From Nocardia cyriacigeorgica (lineage in GTDB: Bacteria; Actinomycetota; Actinomycetes; Mycobacteriales; Mycobacteriaceae), in contig NZ_JAAGUY010000021.1 in assembly GCF_010868145.1 (NCBI RefSeq), positions 1 through 64,000 of the forward strand: DNA of 64,000 nt. The letters are read 5' to 3'. Under the pieces are notes generated by a model. It ran no database searches. It was not told where the DNA came from and was given only the letters and a program-made list of their open reading frames with translations. Below are positions 8,596 through 16,788 of this stretch, in pieces (position 1 is the stretch's first letter; each line of letters begins with the position of its first letter). Position numbers and translations under genes: made by a program.

Positions 8596-9885
8596 CTACT
8601 TACCGAGCAGCTTCTCGGTGGCCGCCAACAACACGCAGGTAGCGAGACCGTCCATGGCTTTGGCCAGCTCATCCAGTGACGGGAAGCTCGGCGCGATACG
8701 AATGTTCTTGTCTTCCGGATCTTTCCGGTACGGGAAGGCCGAACCGGCGGCGGTCAACGCAATGCCCGCGTCCTTGGCCAGCGCGATCACGCGGGCCGCG
8801 GTGCCCTCCATGACGTCGAGGCTGATGAAGTAGCCGCCCTTGGGCTCGGTCCAGGACGCGACCTTCGACGCGCCGAGCCGATCCTCCAGAATCTTCAGCA
8901 CCAGTGCGAACTTCGGCTCCAGCAGCGCACGATGCTTCTGCATATGCGCGCGCACGCCTGCGGCATCGGTGAAGAAGCGCAGGTGACGCAGCTGGTTGAT
9001 CTTGTCGGGGCCGATGCTCTTCTTGCCCGAGTGGCCGAGGTACCAGTCCAAGTTGGCGGTGGAACCGCCGATGAAGCTCACGCCCGCACCGGCGAAGGTG
9101 ATCTTCGAGGTCGAGGCGAACACCAAGGGGCGGTTCGGGTTTCCGGCCGCCTCCGCCATCCCGAGCACATCGAGCACCGGCGCGGCGGTATCGGTGAGCG
9201 GGTGCACCGCGTAGGCGTTGTCCCAGAACAGGCGGTAGTCCGGAGCGGCGGCGGGCATCGAAACGAGTTCGCGCACCACGTCTTCGGAGAAGACGACGCC
9301 CGTCGGGTTGGCGTAGTTCGGCACCGCCCATAGGCCCTTGATCTGCGGGTCATCAGCCAGCAGTGCCGCGATGGCCTGGGTGTCGGGGCCGTTGTGGCGC
9401 ATCGGGATCGGGATCATCTCGAAGCCGAGCGCTTCGGTGATTGCGAAATGACGGTCGTAGCCGGGGCTCGGGCACAGGAATTTCACGGTCGGCTCATCGG
9501 CCCAGCGGCGCGGCGAATCCGGCGTGCCGAAGAGGGTCGCGAATACGATGACGTCGTGCATCAGCTCGAGGCTGGCGTTATTGGCGGCCAGCAGGTTCGA
9601 CACCGGAATGCCGAGCAGCTCACCGAAGATGGCGCGCAGTTCCGGCAGGCCGTGCAGGCCACCGTAGTTGCGGCAGTCGGTGCCGGTGCCGTCACGGAAG
9701 TCACCGTCGCCGGGCAGCGAGAGCAGGGCATCGGACAGATCGAGTTGTTCCGGTGAAGGTTTACCCCTCGTCAAATCCAGCGTGAGCTTCTCGGTTTGGA
9801 GCGTCGCGTAATTCGCGGTCTGGGTCTCGTGTTCGGACACGAGCTCCTCATGGCTCATCAAACCGATCTGCGTTTGCCGGGGCAT
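8596..9885 (-). CDS. Class I PLP aminotransferase (probable aspartate aminotransferase)
   Basis: About 429 residues of a fold-type I aminotransferase. Visible are TLDLTRGKPSPEQLDLSD at the N-terminus, the NYANPTGVV segment, DNAYAVHP, and the PLP-lysine region FASTSKITFAGAGVSF, followed by an arginine-containing C-terminal domain (NIRIAPSFPS). It resembles the mycobacterial Rv3722c group, reported as the main aspartate aminotransferase there. I chose the ATG at 9885 (MPRQTQIGLMSHEEL); MSHEEL at 9858 is also possible. The SRP RNA gene lies just upstream on the same strand, and the longer frame merely runs through it. Confidence 0.85.
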   Translation of the reverse strand: MPRQTQIGLMSHEELVSEHETQTANYATLQTEKLTLDLTRGKPSPEQLDLSDALLSLPGDGDFRDGTGTDCRNYGGLHGLPELRAIFGELLGIPVSNLLAANNASLELMHDVIVFATLFGTPDSPRRWADEPTVKFLCPSPGYDRHFAITEALGFEMIPIPMRHNGPDTQAIAALLADDPQIKGLWAVPNYANPTGVVFSEDVVRELVSMPAAAPDYRLFWDNAYAVHPLTDTAAPVLDVLGMAEAAGNPNRPLVFASTSKITFAGAGVSFIGGSTANLDWYLGHSGKKSIGPDKINQLRHLRFFTDAAGVRAHMQKHRALLEPKFALVLKILEDRLGASKVASWTEPKGGYFISLDVMEGTAARVIALAKDAGIALTAAGSAFPYRKDPEDKNIRIAPSFPSLDELAKAMDGLATCVLLAATEKLLGK

Positions 9886-9997
9886 CCTGGGCAGCCTTTC
9901 CAAGCAGCGTGGGGTGGTGGGAGTCGGGGGCCGATCACTCGGCACACCCCGGTCAACGTTACCCGGCGATTGCTGCGAATTGGGCGCAATAAAATAA

Positions 9998-10085
9998 GGG
10001 GACCCCGCGCACCCGGCAGAGCCCGTTGACCCTTGCTGCCTTCCGGCCCTGGGGGAGTTCACAGGATGCGCGCCGCGCGGGATCC
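9998..10085 (-). ncRNA. ffs: Signal recognition particle RNA (4.5S type)
   Basis: The minus strand carries the hallmark small SRP RNA core AGGGCCGGAAGGCAGCAAGG, which contains the GGAA tetraloop and the Ffh-binding internal loops. The flanks pair end to end (GGATCCCGCGC with GCGCGGGGTCC), giving one long hairpin of about 88 nt. A T-rich run (TTATTTTATT) follows the 3' end. The RNA scaffolds Ffh for co-translational membrane targeting. The exact ends are inferred from pairing. Confidence 0.93.
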
Positions 10086-10210
10086 GTCGGCCAGTGTAGC
10101 GGTCCATGGCGGGTGCGCGCAGACGGGGGCAGCGCACAGCAAGATCGCTGGCTACGATCCTTCTGAACATCGGAGGGGCCTTTGCCCTCAGGCACGAGGG
10201 GATCGAGTAG

Positions 10211-11188
10211 ATGACGAACCAGAATCCGCCCGAACAGGGCGGCCAGGAACCGCAGTGGTGGGAGACACCGAACGCCGGTGCCGGAGCCGATCCATCCAGA
10301 TCGGATCCGACGATCCTGCGATCCGACCTGAATCAGCCGGTCGCCGATCCGACCATCCTGCGCTCGGACCTGAACCCACCGGGCGACCCGTACGCCGGCG
10401 GCGGTAACCCGTATGGCGGCGCCGCACCGTACCCGGGCGCCAACCCGTACCCCAGCGGCGGCAACCCCTATCCGTCCGGCCAGCAGCAGTGGGCGCCGGG
10501 GCCCGGCCAGCCCGTGCCGCCGCCCGGCTTCATGCCTCCCCCGCCGCCACGGTCGAGCAGCAAAACGCCGTGGATCATCGGCGGTTCGATCGCCGCGGTG
10601 GTGGTGCTGGTGATCGGCATCGGCATTTTCGCCATCGCGAAGGCCGCATCCGAAGGCGAGGGCGATCAGCCCTGGGACGGCGATTACGCCTTCAAGGAAG
10701 GCAACGCCTGCGAACTGGTCGACCTCGGAGTCCTCGAGCAGTGGGCGGTCAACCGCGACGAGACCACGCACAAAGAGGACGGGCCGATGGATCGCCTCGG
10801 CGGCGGCGACCTCACCTGCCGGGCGAAGAACACCGACCCCGGCGAGGACGGCGACGAGGCTTCCCTGTCCCTCGAAGTCTCCTTCGACTCCAAGTACCAG
10901 GACAAACCCCGCTACGACATGTGGAAGAGCTTCGACACCGGAACGACGGGCACCGGCTACGACAACGGCACGGTGAGCGGTCTCGGTGAGCGCGCCTACT
11001 ACGCCACCGAGGAACGCACCTACAGCTACATCCCCAGCACCCTCGACCACATCGTCGCGGTCAACGACAGCAATATCTCGGTCAAGGTCGAGATCAGCGT
11101 GTCTTCGATGAGCAGCTTCGACCGTGACGGTATCGATGCGGCCGCGCGGGCACAGGTCACGAAGGTGCTCGACGCCCTGCGCAAATAG
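10211..11188 (+). CDS. One-pass membrane protein with Pro-rich cytoplasmic tail and tandem DPTILRSDLN motif
   Basis: A 325-residue protein. The first 115 residues are disordered and rich in Pro, Gly, Tyr and Asn. They include two copies of DPTILRSDLN separated by four residues (about 32-55). One membrane helix follows (WIIGGSIAAVVVLVIGIGIF, near 121-140), then an extracytoplasmic domain of about 180 residues with two cysteines (NACELVD and LTCRAKN) that could pair. The external domain resembles DUF3558-like actinobacterial domains in layout, but I cannot assign it firmly. The tandem Thr motifs could be kinase or FHA-domain docking sites, which is inference only. Confidence 0.75.
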   Translation: MTNQNPPEQGGQEPQWWETPNAGAGADPSRSDPTILRSDLNQPVADPTILRSDLNPPGDPYAGGGNPYGGAAPYPGANPYPSGGNPYPSGQQQWAPGPGQPVPPPGFMPPPPPRSSSKTPWIIGGSIAAVVVLVIGIGIFAIAKAASEGEGDQPWDGDYAFKEGNACELVDLGVLEQWAVNRDETTHKEDGPMDRLGGGDLTCRAKNTDPGEDGDEASLSLEVSFDSKYQDKPRYDMWKSFDTGTTGTGYDNGTVSGLGERAYYATEERTYSYIPSTLDHIVAVNDSNISVKVEISVSSMSSFDRDGIDAAARAQVTKVLDALRK

Positions 11189-11264
11189 CCCGCGACGACG
11201 GCCCGCGCCCGCCGCGACCGGCCCGTTTGGCGTCCAGCAGGGGGCAGCCGGTATGCTGCACCAC

Positions 11265-11349
11265 GGAGGATTCGCCTAGTGGCCTATGGCGCTCGCCTGG
11301 AACGCGGGTTGGGTTAACGCCCTCAGGGGTTCAAATCCCCTATCCTCCG
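11265..11349 (+). tRNA. tRNA-Ser (anticodon GGA)
   Basis: An 85-nt tRNA. The acceptor arms GGAGGAT and ATCCTCC pair perfectly. The anticodon loop CTGGAAC gives GGA, reading UCC/UCU. A long variable arm (GTTGGGTTAACGCCC region) marks a class II serine tRNA, and the T arm is GGGGTTCAAATCCCC. CCA is not encoded. Confidence 0.95.
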
Positions 11350-11356
11350 CAGAGAA

Positions 11357-11399
11357 CGACAGGTCAGGACATTATCGATGTCCTGACCTGTCGTCGTTT
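11357..11399. terminator. Bidirectional terminator between tRNA-Ser and the HxlR gene
   Basis: A perfect 16-bp inverted repeat (CGACAGGTCAGGACAT / ATGTCCTGACCTGTCG, 11357-11393) with a 5-base loop, followed by TCGTTTC. It lies seven bases after the tRNA and six before the stop of the convergent HxlR gene, so it probably serves both. Confidence 0.8.
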
Positions 11400-11818
11400 C
11401 AGGCCACCGATCCGGCTCGGGCGAGATCGGCGGCGTCCCAGCGGCCGCGCGAAGCCATCACCGCGGCCCGGTGCCGTGCGGACCACTCGGCTATCACCTC
11501 GAGCGCGGACAGCAGGCTGCGGCCCATCGGGGTCAGCGCGTACTCGACCTGGATCGGGACGGTCGGGTAGACCGTCCTGGCGATCAGACCGTCACGTTCG
11601 AGTCTGCGCAATGTCACCGTGAGCATGCGCTGAGAGATCCCCGGCACGCTCCGATGCAGTTGCAGGAACCGGCGCGGATCGCCGGTGAGTTCGGCGATCA
11701 CCAGCACCGACCATTTATCGCCGACGCATTTGAGGACATCGCGAACATTGGTGGCCACCTGATGTCCGTCGCCCATCACATGCGGGGTGTCGGTTGCTCG
11801 TCGGAGCATCGTTTCCAT
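11399..11818 (-). CDS. HxlR-family transcriptional regulator
   Basis: A 139-residue HxlR-type winged-helix protein. The diagnostic segments are VLKCVGDKWSVLVIAELTG (near 29-47), RFLQLHRSVPGISQRMLTVTLRRLERDGLI and VEYALTPMGRSL. It has one cysteine near residue 31, at the position often used by redox- or electrophile-sensing members. It follows the AhpD-like gene with only two bases between, so the pair is an operon. The inverted repeat upstream of the operon (12361-12397) is a likely operator. Confidence 0.9.
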   Translation of the reverse strand: METMLRRATDTPHVMGDGHQVATNVRDVLKCVGDKWSVLVIAELTGDPRRFLQLHRSVPGISQRMLTVTLRRLERDGLIARTVYPTVPIQVEYALTPMGRSLLSALEVIAEWSARHRAAVMASRGRWDAADLARAGSVA

Positions 11819-11820
11819 TG

Positions 11821-12291
11821 CTATCGCCGCCGTTCACTCGCCGTCACGGACCCGGGAGCGGCCCGGGTCGCCAGGTACATGCGATCGCGCGCGTTTCCGA
11901 GGGCGACGATCAAGATCAGGTTGCCGAGGTTGTAAGGCCCGAGCAGGCGTTCGGCCTCGCCGAACGAGTCGTCCGGCACATCGAATCCGGACAGCTGAGT
12001 CAGCGATTCCGCGAAGGCCAGCGCCGCGCGTTCCGCATCGGAGTACAGCGGCGAATCACGCCAACCCGCCAGCTGATTCAGCCGCTCCTGGGTTTCGCCG
12101 CCTTCCAGCGCGGCCCGTGTGTGCACGTCGAGGTGGTAAGCACAGGCATTGAGCTGAGAGACCCGGATCCGGACCAGCCCCTTGAGCCGGGCATCGGCCC
12201 ACCCCTCCTGCTGGAGAACCAGCTCGAGCTCGGCGATCAACTCGAACGCACGCGGCGAAACCGCTGCCAGATCGAGCCGCTGTCGGTACAT
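11821..12291 (-). CDS. AhpD-like / carboxymuconolactone decarboxylase family protein
   Basis: A 156-residue all-helical protein of the AhpD-like CMD family. The active-site helix reads LNACAYHLDVHTRAAL (near residues 48-63). Classical members have Cys-x-x-Cys then His (CAYCxDMH); here the second cysteine is histidine, so a standard disulfide peroxidase cycle looks impossible. The second half (AERAALAFAESLTQLS, LGNLILIVALGNARDR) is typical. It is the first gene of an operon with the HxlR regulator; AGGA lies six bases before the ATG. Confidence 0.88.
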   Translation of the reverse strand: MYRQRLDLAAVSPRAFELIAELELVLQQEGWADARLKGLVRIRVSQLNACAYHLDVHTRAALEGGETQERLNQLAGWRDSPLYSDAERAALAFAESLTQLSGFDVPDDSFGEAERLLGPYNLGNLILIVALGNARDRMYLATRAAPGSVTASERRR

Positions 12292-12360
12292 CGTCCATCC
12301 TCACCATCGGGTACTTCGACAAGCCTCGTGCGGTGCCCGGACCGGAACAACGGCAAACTC

Positions 12361-12397
12361 CTCACCTATCGGTAAGCTGCGTTTACCGATAGGTGAG
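12361..12397. promoter_or_regulatory. Long palindromic operator between the AhpD-like operon and the LysR remnant
   Basis: A perfect 15-bp inverted repeat, CTCACCTATCGGTAA / TTACCGATAGGTGAG, spaced by seven bases. Each arm contains ACCTATCGGT, itself an imperfect ACC/GGT palindrome, so the element could hold two regulator dimers. It ends eight bases before the ATG of the LysR remnant and lies 70 bases upstream of the AhpD-like start. The HxlR protein is the likeliest ligand now that the LysR gene is broken. Confidence 0.7.
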
Positions 12398-12405
12398 GGC
12401 GTTGG

Positions 12406-13049
12406 ATGGATGGGCAGGAACTGGAGGCGTTCCTGACGCTGTCCGAGGAGCTCCATTTCGGGCGGACCGCCGACCGGCTCTTCGTTTCGCGGGCACGAAT
12501 CAGTCAGTTGATCAAATCGCTGGAACGACGCGTCGGCGCACCGCTGTTCGAGCGGACGAGCCGGCGGGTGGTGCTCACACCGATCGGGCAGCAGCTGCGC
12601 GAGGGCCTCGGCCCGCATGTCGACGGTATCCACCGGGCCCTCGCCAAGGCAGCCGATTCCGCGCGCGGCATCGGCGGCACTTTGCGCGTGGGGTTTTCCA
12701 GCCCGCGGGCCAGCGAACTGGTCGTGCGGATCATGGCGGACTTCCGCGCGCGACATCCCGATTGCGATGTCCAGATTCGCGAGGTTCACCTATCCGACCG
12801 CTACGGGGCCGTGCGCCGGGGCGAACTCGACATGCTCCTCATCGAATTCCCGGTCGACGAGCCCGATCTCGTCACGGGTCCGGTCCTGTTCAGCGACGAG
12901 CGGGTCTGGTGTACATCCCACTGGCCGACGTGCCCCCACTCGACTACGGCCTCGCCTGGTCGGCGGTGGACGTCGCCCCGATGGGCCGCGAGTTCGCCCG
13001 GCTGGCCATCAAGAAGTACGCGATGCGCTCGTCGGACGCCGAAGGCTAG
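12406..13049 (+). pseudogene. LysR-family regulator with internal deletion and frameshift
   Basis: Frame one gives an intact LysR DNA-binding domain (MDGQELEAFLTLSEELHFG, then RLFVSRARISQLIKSLERR) and the start of the effector domain up to LFSDERVW. Near base 12905 similarity jumps to another frame (YIPLADVPPLDYGLAW), which reads the normal C-terminus and stops at 13049. About 80 residues of the effector domain are missing. The truncated in-frame product would read to 13119 with unrelated residues. The gene is therefore broken, although a DNA-binding fragment could still be made. Confidence 0.8.
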
Positions 13050-13837
13050 CCGCCACTGGCGACCTCGCCGGTCCCCGTCCCCGCCCTGTCGTCGACCGCG
13101 GAGCGAATGCGCGCGATGAGGTCGTCGAGACGACGCTGATGTGCACCGGCCCAGTAGATCCGGCCGCAACCACCGCATTGCCGGAAGGTGTTGTAGTAAC
13201 GGCGAGTAAGCGGTTGCAGCTGGTCGGCGATATCACGCTTGGCGACGTCGGCCAGTAGGCCGCCGCATCGCACGCAGCGGGTGAGCGGGGCAAGGCGGCC
13301 TGCGAGATCGAGTCGGGTGACGACCTCCACGATCTGTTCCACGGGACGATCCGAGCGCACGAATACCCCGTGGGTGACGATGCGCCGAGCGAGTAGGCCG
13401 CGGTCGCGGGTGAGCAGGATGCGATGTTCGGCAGCCGATATCTCGGCCAGTTCCGCGTCGTCGGCCTCGAACTCGCAGCGGATATCGAATCCCATGAGCC
13501 GCATGAGGCGGGCGAGCCCACCGAGGTTGACGTCGACAAGGAAGCGCGGGTCACGCAGTGGATGTGGGCGCACGCGGGTCAGCGACCCGATGTCGAGCGT
13601 TTCGAACACCGGGTAGACCGCGAGCCGATCGCCCGGATGGGGACGGTGGGCGAAATCGACGGATTCGCCGTTCACCAGCAGCAGGTCGATCTCTGTGTGC
13701 GGCACACCGGCGGCCTCGACGACATCCTTCACCGTCTGGTGCGGACGAGCAGGCCGCCACAGCGCCCGGTAGCGAGCCGACGGCGGCAGGAAGTCGTTCA
13801 GCTCGGCATATACGCGCAGCTCGACGCCTGCGGTCAC
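13046..13837 (-). CDS. Mut7-C RNase-domain protein with ubiquitin-like N-terminus
   Basis: A 263-residue protein. Residues 1-85 resemble the ubiquitin/ThiS-like Mut7-C N-domain (VELRVYAELNDFL, GDRLAVYPVFE). The rest is a Mut7-C PIN-like RNase domain (FLVDVNLGGLARLMRLMGFD, HRILLTRDRGLL) followed by a four-cysteine zinc ribbon (RCVRCGG and QCGGCGRIYW). The likely role is RNA cleavage, but the substrate is unknown. The GTG at 13837 is the start that gives a clean N-domain. It lies 16 bases after the MBL gene and probably shares its transcript; its 3' end overlaps the LysR remnant by four bases. Confidence 0.87.
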   Translation of the reverse strand: MTAGVELRVYAELNDFLPPSARYRALWRPARPHQTVKDVVEAAGVPHTEIDLLLVNGESVDFAHRPHPGDRLAVYPVFETLDIGSLTRVRPHPLRDPRFLVDVNLGGLARLMRLMGFDIRCEFEADDAELAEISAAEHRILLTRDRGLLARRIVTHGVFVRSDRPVEQIVEVVTRLDLAGRLAPLTRCVRCGGLLADVAKRDIADQLQPLTRRYYNTFRQCGGCGRIYWAGAHQRRLDDLIARIRSAVDDRAGTGTGEVASGG

Positions 13838-13853
13838 CGGACCATTGTCCCGG

Positions 13854-14570
13854 TCAGGCGGCCAGCCGCTGCTCGTAGTCCGCCGCGAGCTCGCGCAATG
13901 CCGTCGCGCTGTCACCGACGAAGCTCGAGCCGTGCATGATCGCGAGCGTGGTCGGCTGGAGGTCGGCGAGCCGGTAGAGCGCCGCGGGCACGGCCGGTCC
14001 GAGTGAGGTCGCATGGAATGCGTCCTCGGCGGCCGATGCGGGCCCGACCAGATCGGCCGCGGTCAGCGCCGGACCTTTGCCAAGCTGGGACATCAGATCG
14101 CCGCAGAACAACGTGCCGGTGGTCTGCTCGTAGAGCACCCTGGCCTCCCAATTGTGCGGTGCGTGCGGCGTATCGAAATGCTGCACACGACGGCCGCCGA
14201 GATCGATGACCTCGCCGTCGACCATCCGGCGCGGCGGCCGGTCGGCCATATCGTCGATGGAGACCATGCAGCCGAGTTCACCGTGGGCCACCTGAGCGTT
14301 CGGTGCGGCCGCGAGGAACTGATTCATGGCCCCGCACTCGTCGGCCTCGACATGGCCGAAGGTGATCCAGCGCAACTGCTCGACCGGCCTTATCCGCTCG
14401 ATCTGACCGGAGACCAGCGGAAACAGCGCCCGCATGCCGCAGTGGAACAACAGCGGTTCCTCGGCATCGACGAAGAACTGATTGAAGGTGAACCCGGCGG
14501 GCCCGACATCAGGGATGAAGGTGGAGATGCGATAGATGCCGTCCGCGATCTCGTCGGTATGGGTATCCAT
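13854..14570 (-). CDS. MBL-fold protein of the flavodiiron (ODP) type
   Basis: A 238-residue metallo-beta-lactamase-fold protein. The metal motif reads GHVEADECGA (H-x-E-x-D), the pattern of flavodiiron proteins rather than the HxHxDH of hydrolases, followed by HGELGC, FCGDLMSQ and MHGSSF, which would supply the other ligands. No flavodoxin domain is present, so it is a stand-alone oxygen/NO-binding-type diiron domain and would need a separate electron donor. The ATG at 14570 (MDTHTDEIADGIYRIS) fits the family start. Confidence 0.85.
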   Translation of the reverse strand: MDTHTDEIADGIYRISTFIPDVGPAGFTFNQFFVDAEEPLLFHCGMRALFPLVSGQIERIRPVEQLRWITFGHVEADECGAMNQFLAAAPNAQVAHGELGCMVSIDDMADRPPRRMVDGEVIDLGGRRVQHFDTPHAPHNWEARVLYEQTTGTLFCGDLMSQLGKGPALTAADLVGPASAAEDAFHATSLGPAVPAALYRLADLQPTTLAIMHGSSFVGDSATALRELAADYEQRLAA

Positions 14571-14849
14571 AACAGAATCCCTTGTAGTACTGACCCCCCA
14601 CTCACAACCACGCGCGATCTCGCATTTTACTCGCGGATCACGGTCGCCGGTACATCGCAGAAGAAGGCGTTCAGTCGGTTTCCAGATCAGGGACCTGTCG
14701 CGTATGCGTACACCATGCCCAGGAATGGGCACAGCGATTCGGCCACATTGCCTGAAAGCGGCTTAAGGTTGCTTCAGCCTAGCTTCAGCCGCACCTGAGA
14801 CCGTTAGCGGCAACTTCGAAATAACAGCCCCCACTGGAGGTTTCGTCCG

Positions 14850-15560
14850 ATGCTCCTGCGCAAGATTACCGCCGTATCGACCCTCGTCATCGCAGCTACC
14901 GTTGCCGCGATCGGACCTGCCAGCGCGAATCCGCATGCCGCACAATCCGAAGCTGTCAACTACACAGCTACCACCAATCATGAGAATAGTGTTATCTCGG
15001 TCGATTCGGGATCACTGACCGCGGATAACGGCATCTTCGAAATCAAAGCCGACAATGGCACCGTCCTCGCCGGCACGCCGCTCGAGTTCCGCGTCGACGA
15101 TTTTCTCTTCCCCATTGTCGCCGATATTCATGGCCGGACCGCGACGCTCACGCCCCGGTTCGACCTCGAACACGCCGTCTACAGCCCGGTGGCCCTGCCC
15201 TTCGAAGACGAGGCGAGCTGGAAGACGCCCTACGACCGCGAGGTCGCGGCCTTCACTCGATTGAAGGACACGATCGCCACCGGCGCCTCGATCGGCACGA
15301 TGGTGGGCGGAATCGGTGGCGGGGCGATCGGCTGCGTCCTCGGCGGTATCGCCGGCGCCACGGTTGCGGCGGCCACCATCGTCGGCATGTTCGGACCGTT
15401 CATCCCGGCCGCGGCGGTCGGCTGCCTCGGCGGCATCCTCGCCATCGGAGCCCTTGGCACGCTCGCCGGCCAGCTCCTCATCACCGCGCCGGTCGCGATC
15501 GCCGCACTGACGCAGTACTTCACCACGATCAATGAGCCCTTCACCCCGCGCGGCAAGTAG
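14850..15560 (+). CDS. Secreted glycine-rich protein, paralogue of the gene at 4843
   Basis: A 236-residue exported protein with a signal peptide (MLLRKITAVSTLVIAATVAA, cleaved near SANPH). The beta-rich region shares NGTVLAGTPLEFRVDDFLFP and GRTATLTPRFDLEHAVYSPV with its paralogue. The hydrophobic region (about 145-215) is close to identical, and the end reads QYFTTINEPF. The two genes sit about 9 kb apart on opposite strands with different signal peptides and promoters, so this is not a recent tandem copy. GGAGG lies upstream of the ATG. Function unknown. Confidence 0.87.
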   Translation: MLLRKITAVSTLVIAATVAAIGPASANPHAAQSEAVNYTATTNHENSVISVDSGSLTADNGIFEIKADNGTVLAGTPLEFRVDDFLFPIVADIHGRTATLTPRFDLEHAVYSPVALPFEDEASWKTPYDREVAAFTRLKDTIATGASIGTMVGGIGGGAIGCVLGGIAGATVAAATIVGMFGPFIPAAAVGCLGGILAIGALGTLAGQLLITAPVAIAALTQYFTTINEPFTPRGK

Positions 15561-15568
15561 AACCCCGC

Positions 15569-15603
15569 ACTCGACCGGGGGCAACACCCCCGGTCGAGTT
15601 CTT
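15569..15603 (+). terminator. Terminator of the secreted paralogue
   Basis: A perfect 13-bp stem (ACTCGACCGGGGG / CCCCCGGTCGAGT) with a 5-base loop, followed by TCTT, eight bases after the stop codon. Confidence 0.8.
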
Positions 15604-15623
15604 GCGTGAAGGCGAAAGCCGGT

Positions 15624-16610
15624 TCAGGACTCCCGGGAATCGGCTGTTTCCGGCGAATCCGCCCGTGACGGCTCCCGTGGTCCATCCGGTGGCGGCGGTC
15701 GACGACGCTCCCACGCGCGAGCGAGCAAAATTGTCACCCCGACATACGCCCAGCCGAGCAGCACATCCACCGCGTAGTGCTCGCCGCCGTAGATCAGCGT
15801 GAATGCCATGGCCGGCGGGTACAGCGCCAGGATGACGCGGAACCATTTCGGCGCGTACGGCCATAGCGCCACCGCCACCATCAGCGAGAACGCGGCGTGC
15901 AACGACGGCAGCGCGGCGACCAGATTGCCCTGCGCTTCCAGCCAATCGGCGCTGGTATCGAACGACACCATCCCGAATCCGAAGCCGCTGACCCGGCCGA
16001 CCTCCTCCGGGATCACCCCCTCCCGCGACGCGTACCAGGGCGGTGCGGCGGGGATCAGGATGTAGGTGAGCAGGCCGAGATACGACAGCAGCACGATGCG
16101 GCGCATGTACTTGGTGAATCGGCCGCGCGACTGCACGTAGAAGATGGCAGCCACCAGCCACGGGACAACGAAATGGCTGGTGTAGACGATGCCGGTGAGC
16201 AGCGTCCACCACGGTTGCTCGTCTCCCGACACCAGATGCTCCTGCAACCAGACCGTCGGAATGGTCCCACCGAACATCCAGCTCTCCACCGAGACCAGTT
16301 CTTCCACCCGAATCGGCATCCCGAGTTTGTCGGCAATACCGCGGGTGTGGTCGTAGACCACCAGAGCGGCGATCAGCGGTACCCAGTCGATCAGAATGCG
16401 CACATGCTCGCGCCACGGCCGGTAGGGATTGAAGGCCGCGATGCCGACCATGATCCAGGCAGCCTGATAAATGCGATCGGTCGGGATTCCGAAGACGATG
16501 CTGACCACGGCCAGCGCCACAAGGTAGCCACACCAGATCCCGCTGCGGAACAGTCGGCGCATCGGTCGCTGTTGTTGTACGGCCGAAGCATTCGCCGTTG
16601 GCACGCCCAT
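15624..16610 (-). CDS. PAP2 family membrane enzyme of the Aur1 / inositolphosphotransferase type
   Basis: A 328-residue integral membrane protein with about six helices. The active-site motifs are LPSLHAAFSL (near 238-247) and YGGEHYAVDVLLGW (near 278-291), which supply the two catalytic histidines and the aspartate. The classical KX6RP motif is not obvious. This pattern is that of the PAP2_3 / Aur1-like group, some of whose members transfer phosphoinositol head groups to lipids. A role in phospholipid or glycolipid metabolism is inferred; the substrate cannot be read from the sequence. The last 30 residues are a charged cytoplasmic tail. Confidence 0.83.
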   Translation of the reverse strand: MGVPTANASAVQQQRPMRRLFRSGIWCGYLVALAVVSIVFGIPTDRIYQAAWIMVGIAAFNPYRPWREHVRILIDWVPLIAALVVYDHTRGIADKLGMPIRVEELVSVESWMFGGTIPTVWLQEHLVSGDEQPWWTLLTGIVYTSHFVVPWLVAAIFYVQSRGRFTKYMRRIVLLSYLGLLTYILIPAAPPWYASREGVIPEEVGRVSGFGFGMVSFDTSADWLEAQGNLVAALPSLHAAFSLMVAVALWPYAPKWFRVILALYPPAMAFTLIYGGEHYAVDVLLGWAYVGVTILLARAWERRRPPPPDGPREPSRADSPETADSRES

Positions 16611-16788
16611 CTATCCAGTTTCCACGCGCGACGCGGGCGCCCGCGCGATATCCGGGAGACGTCCAGTGTGCGACGCCACGGTGAATTCGTTTGCTGAAGT
16701 GTTGCTGATTCCCGGTTCGCGGGATACGGTCGTGCCCGATGGGAGACGGACGACTCCCAGGCTGTTCGCATGGGACCGGGAGAATTCG

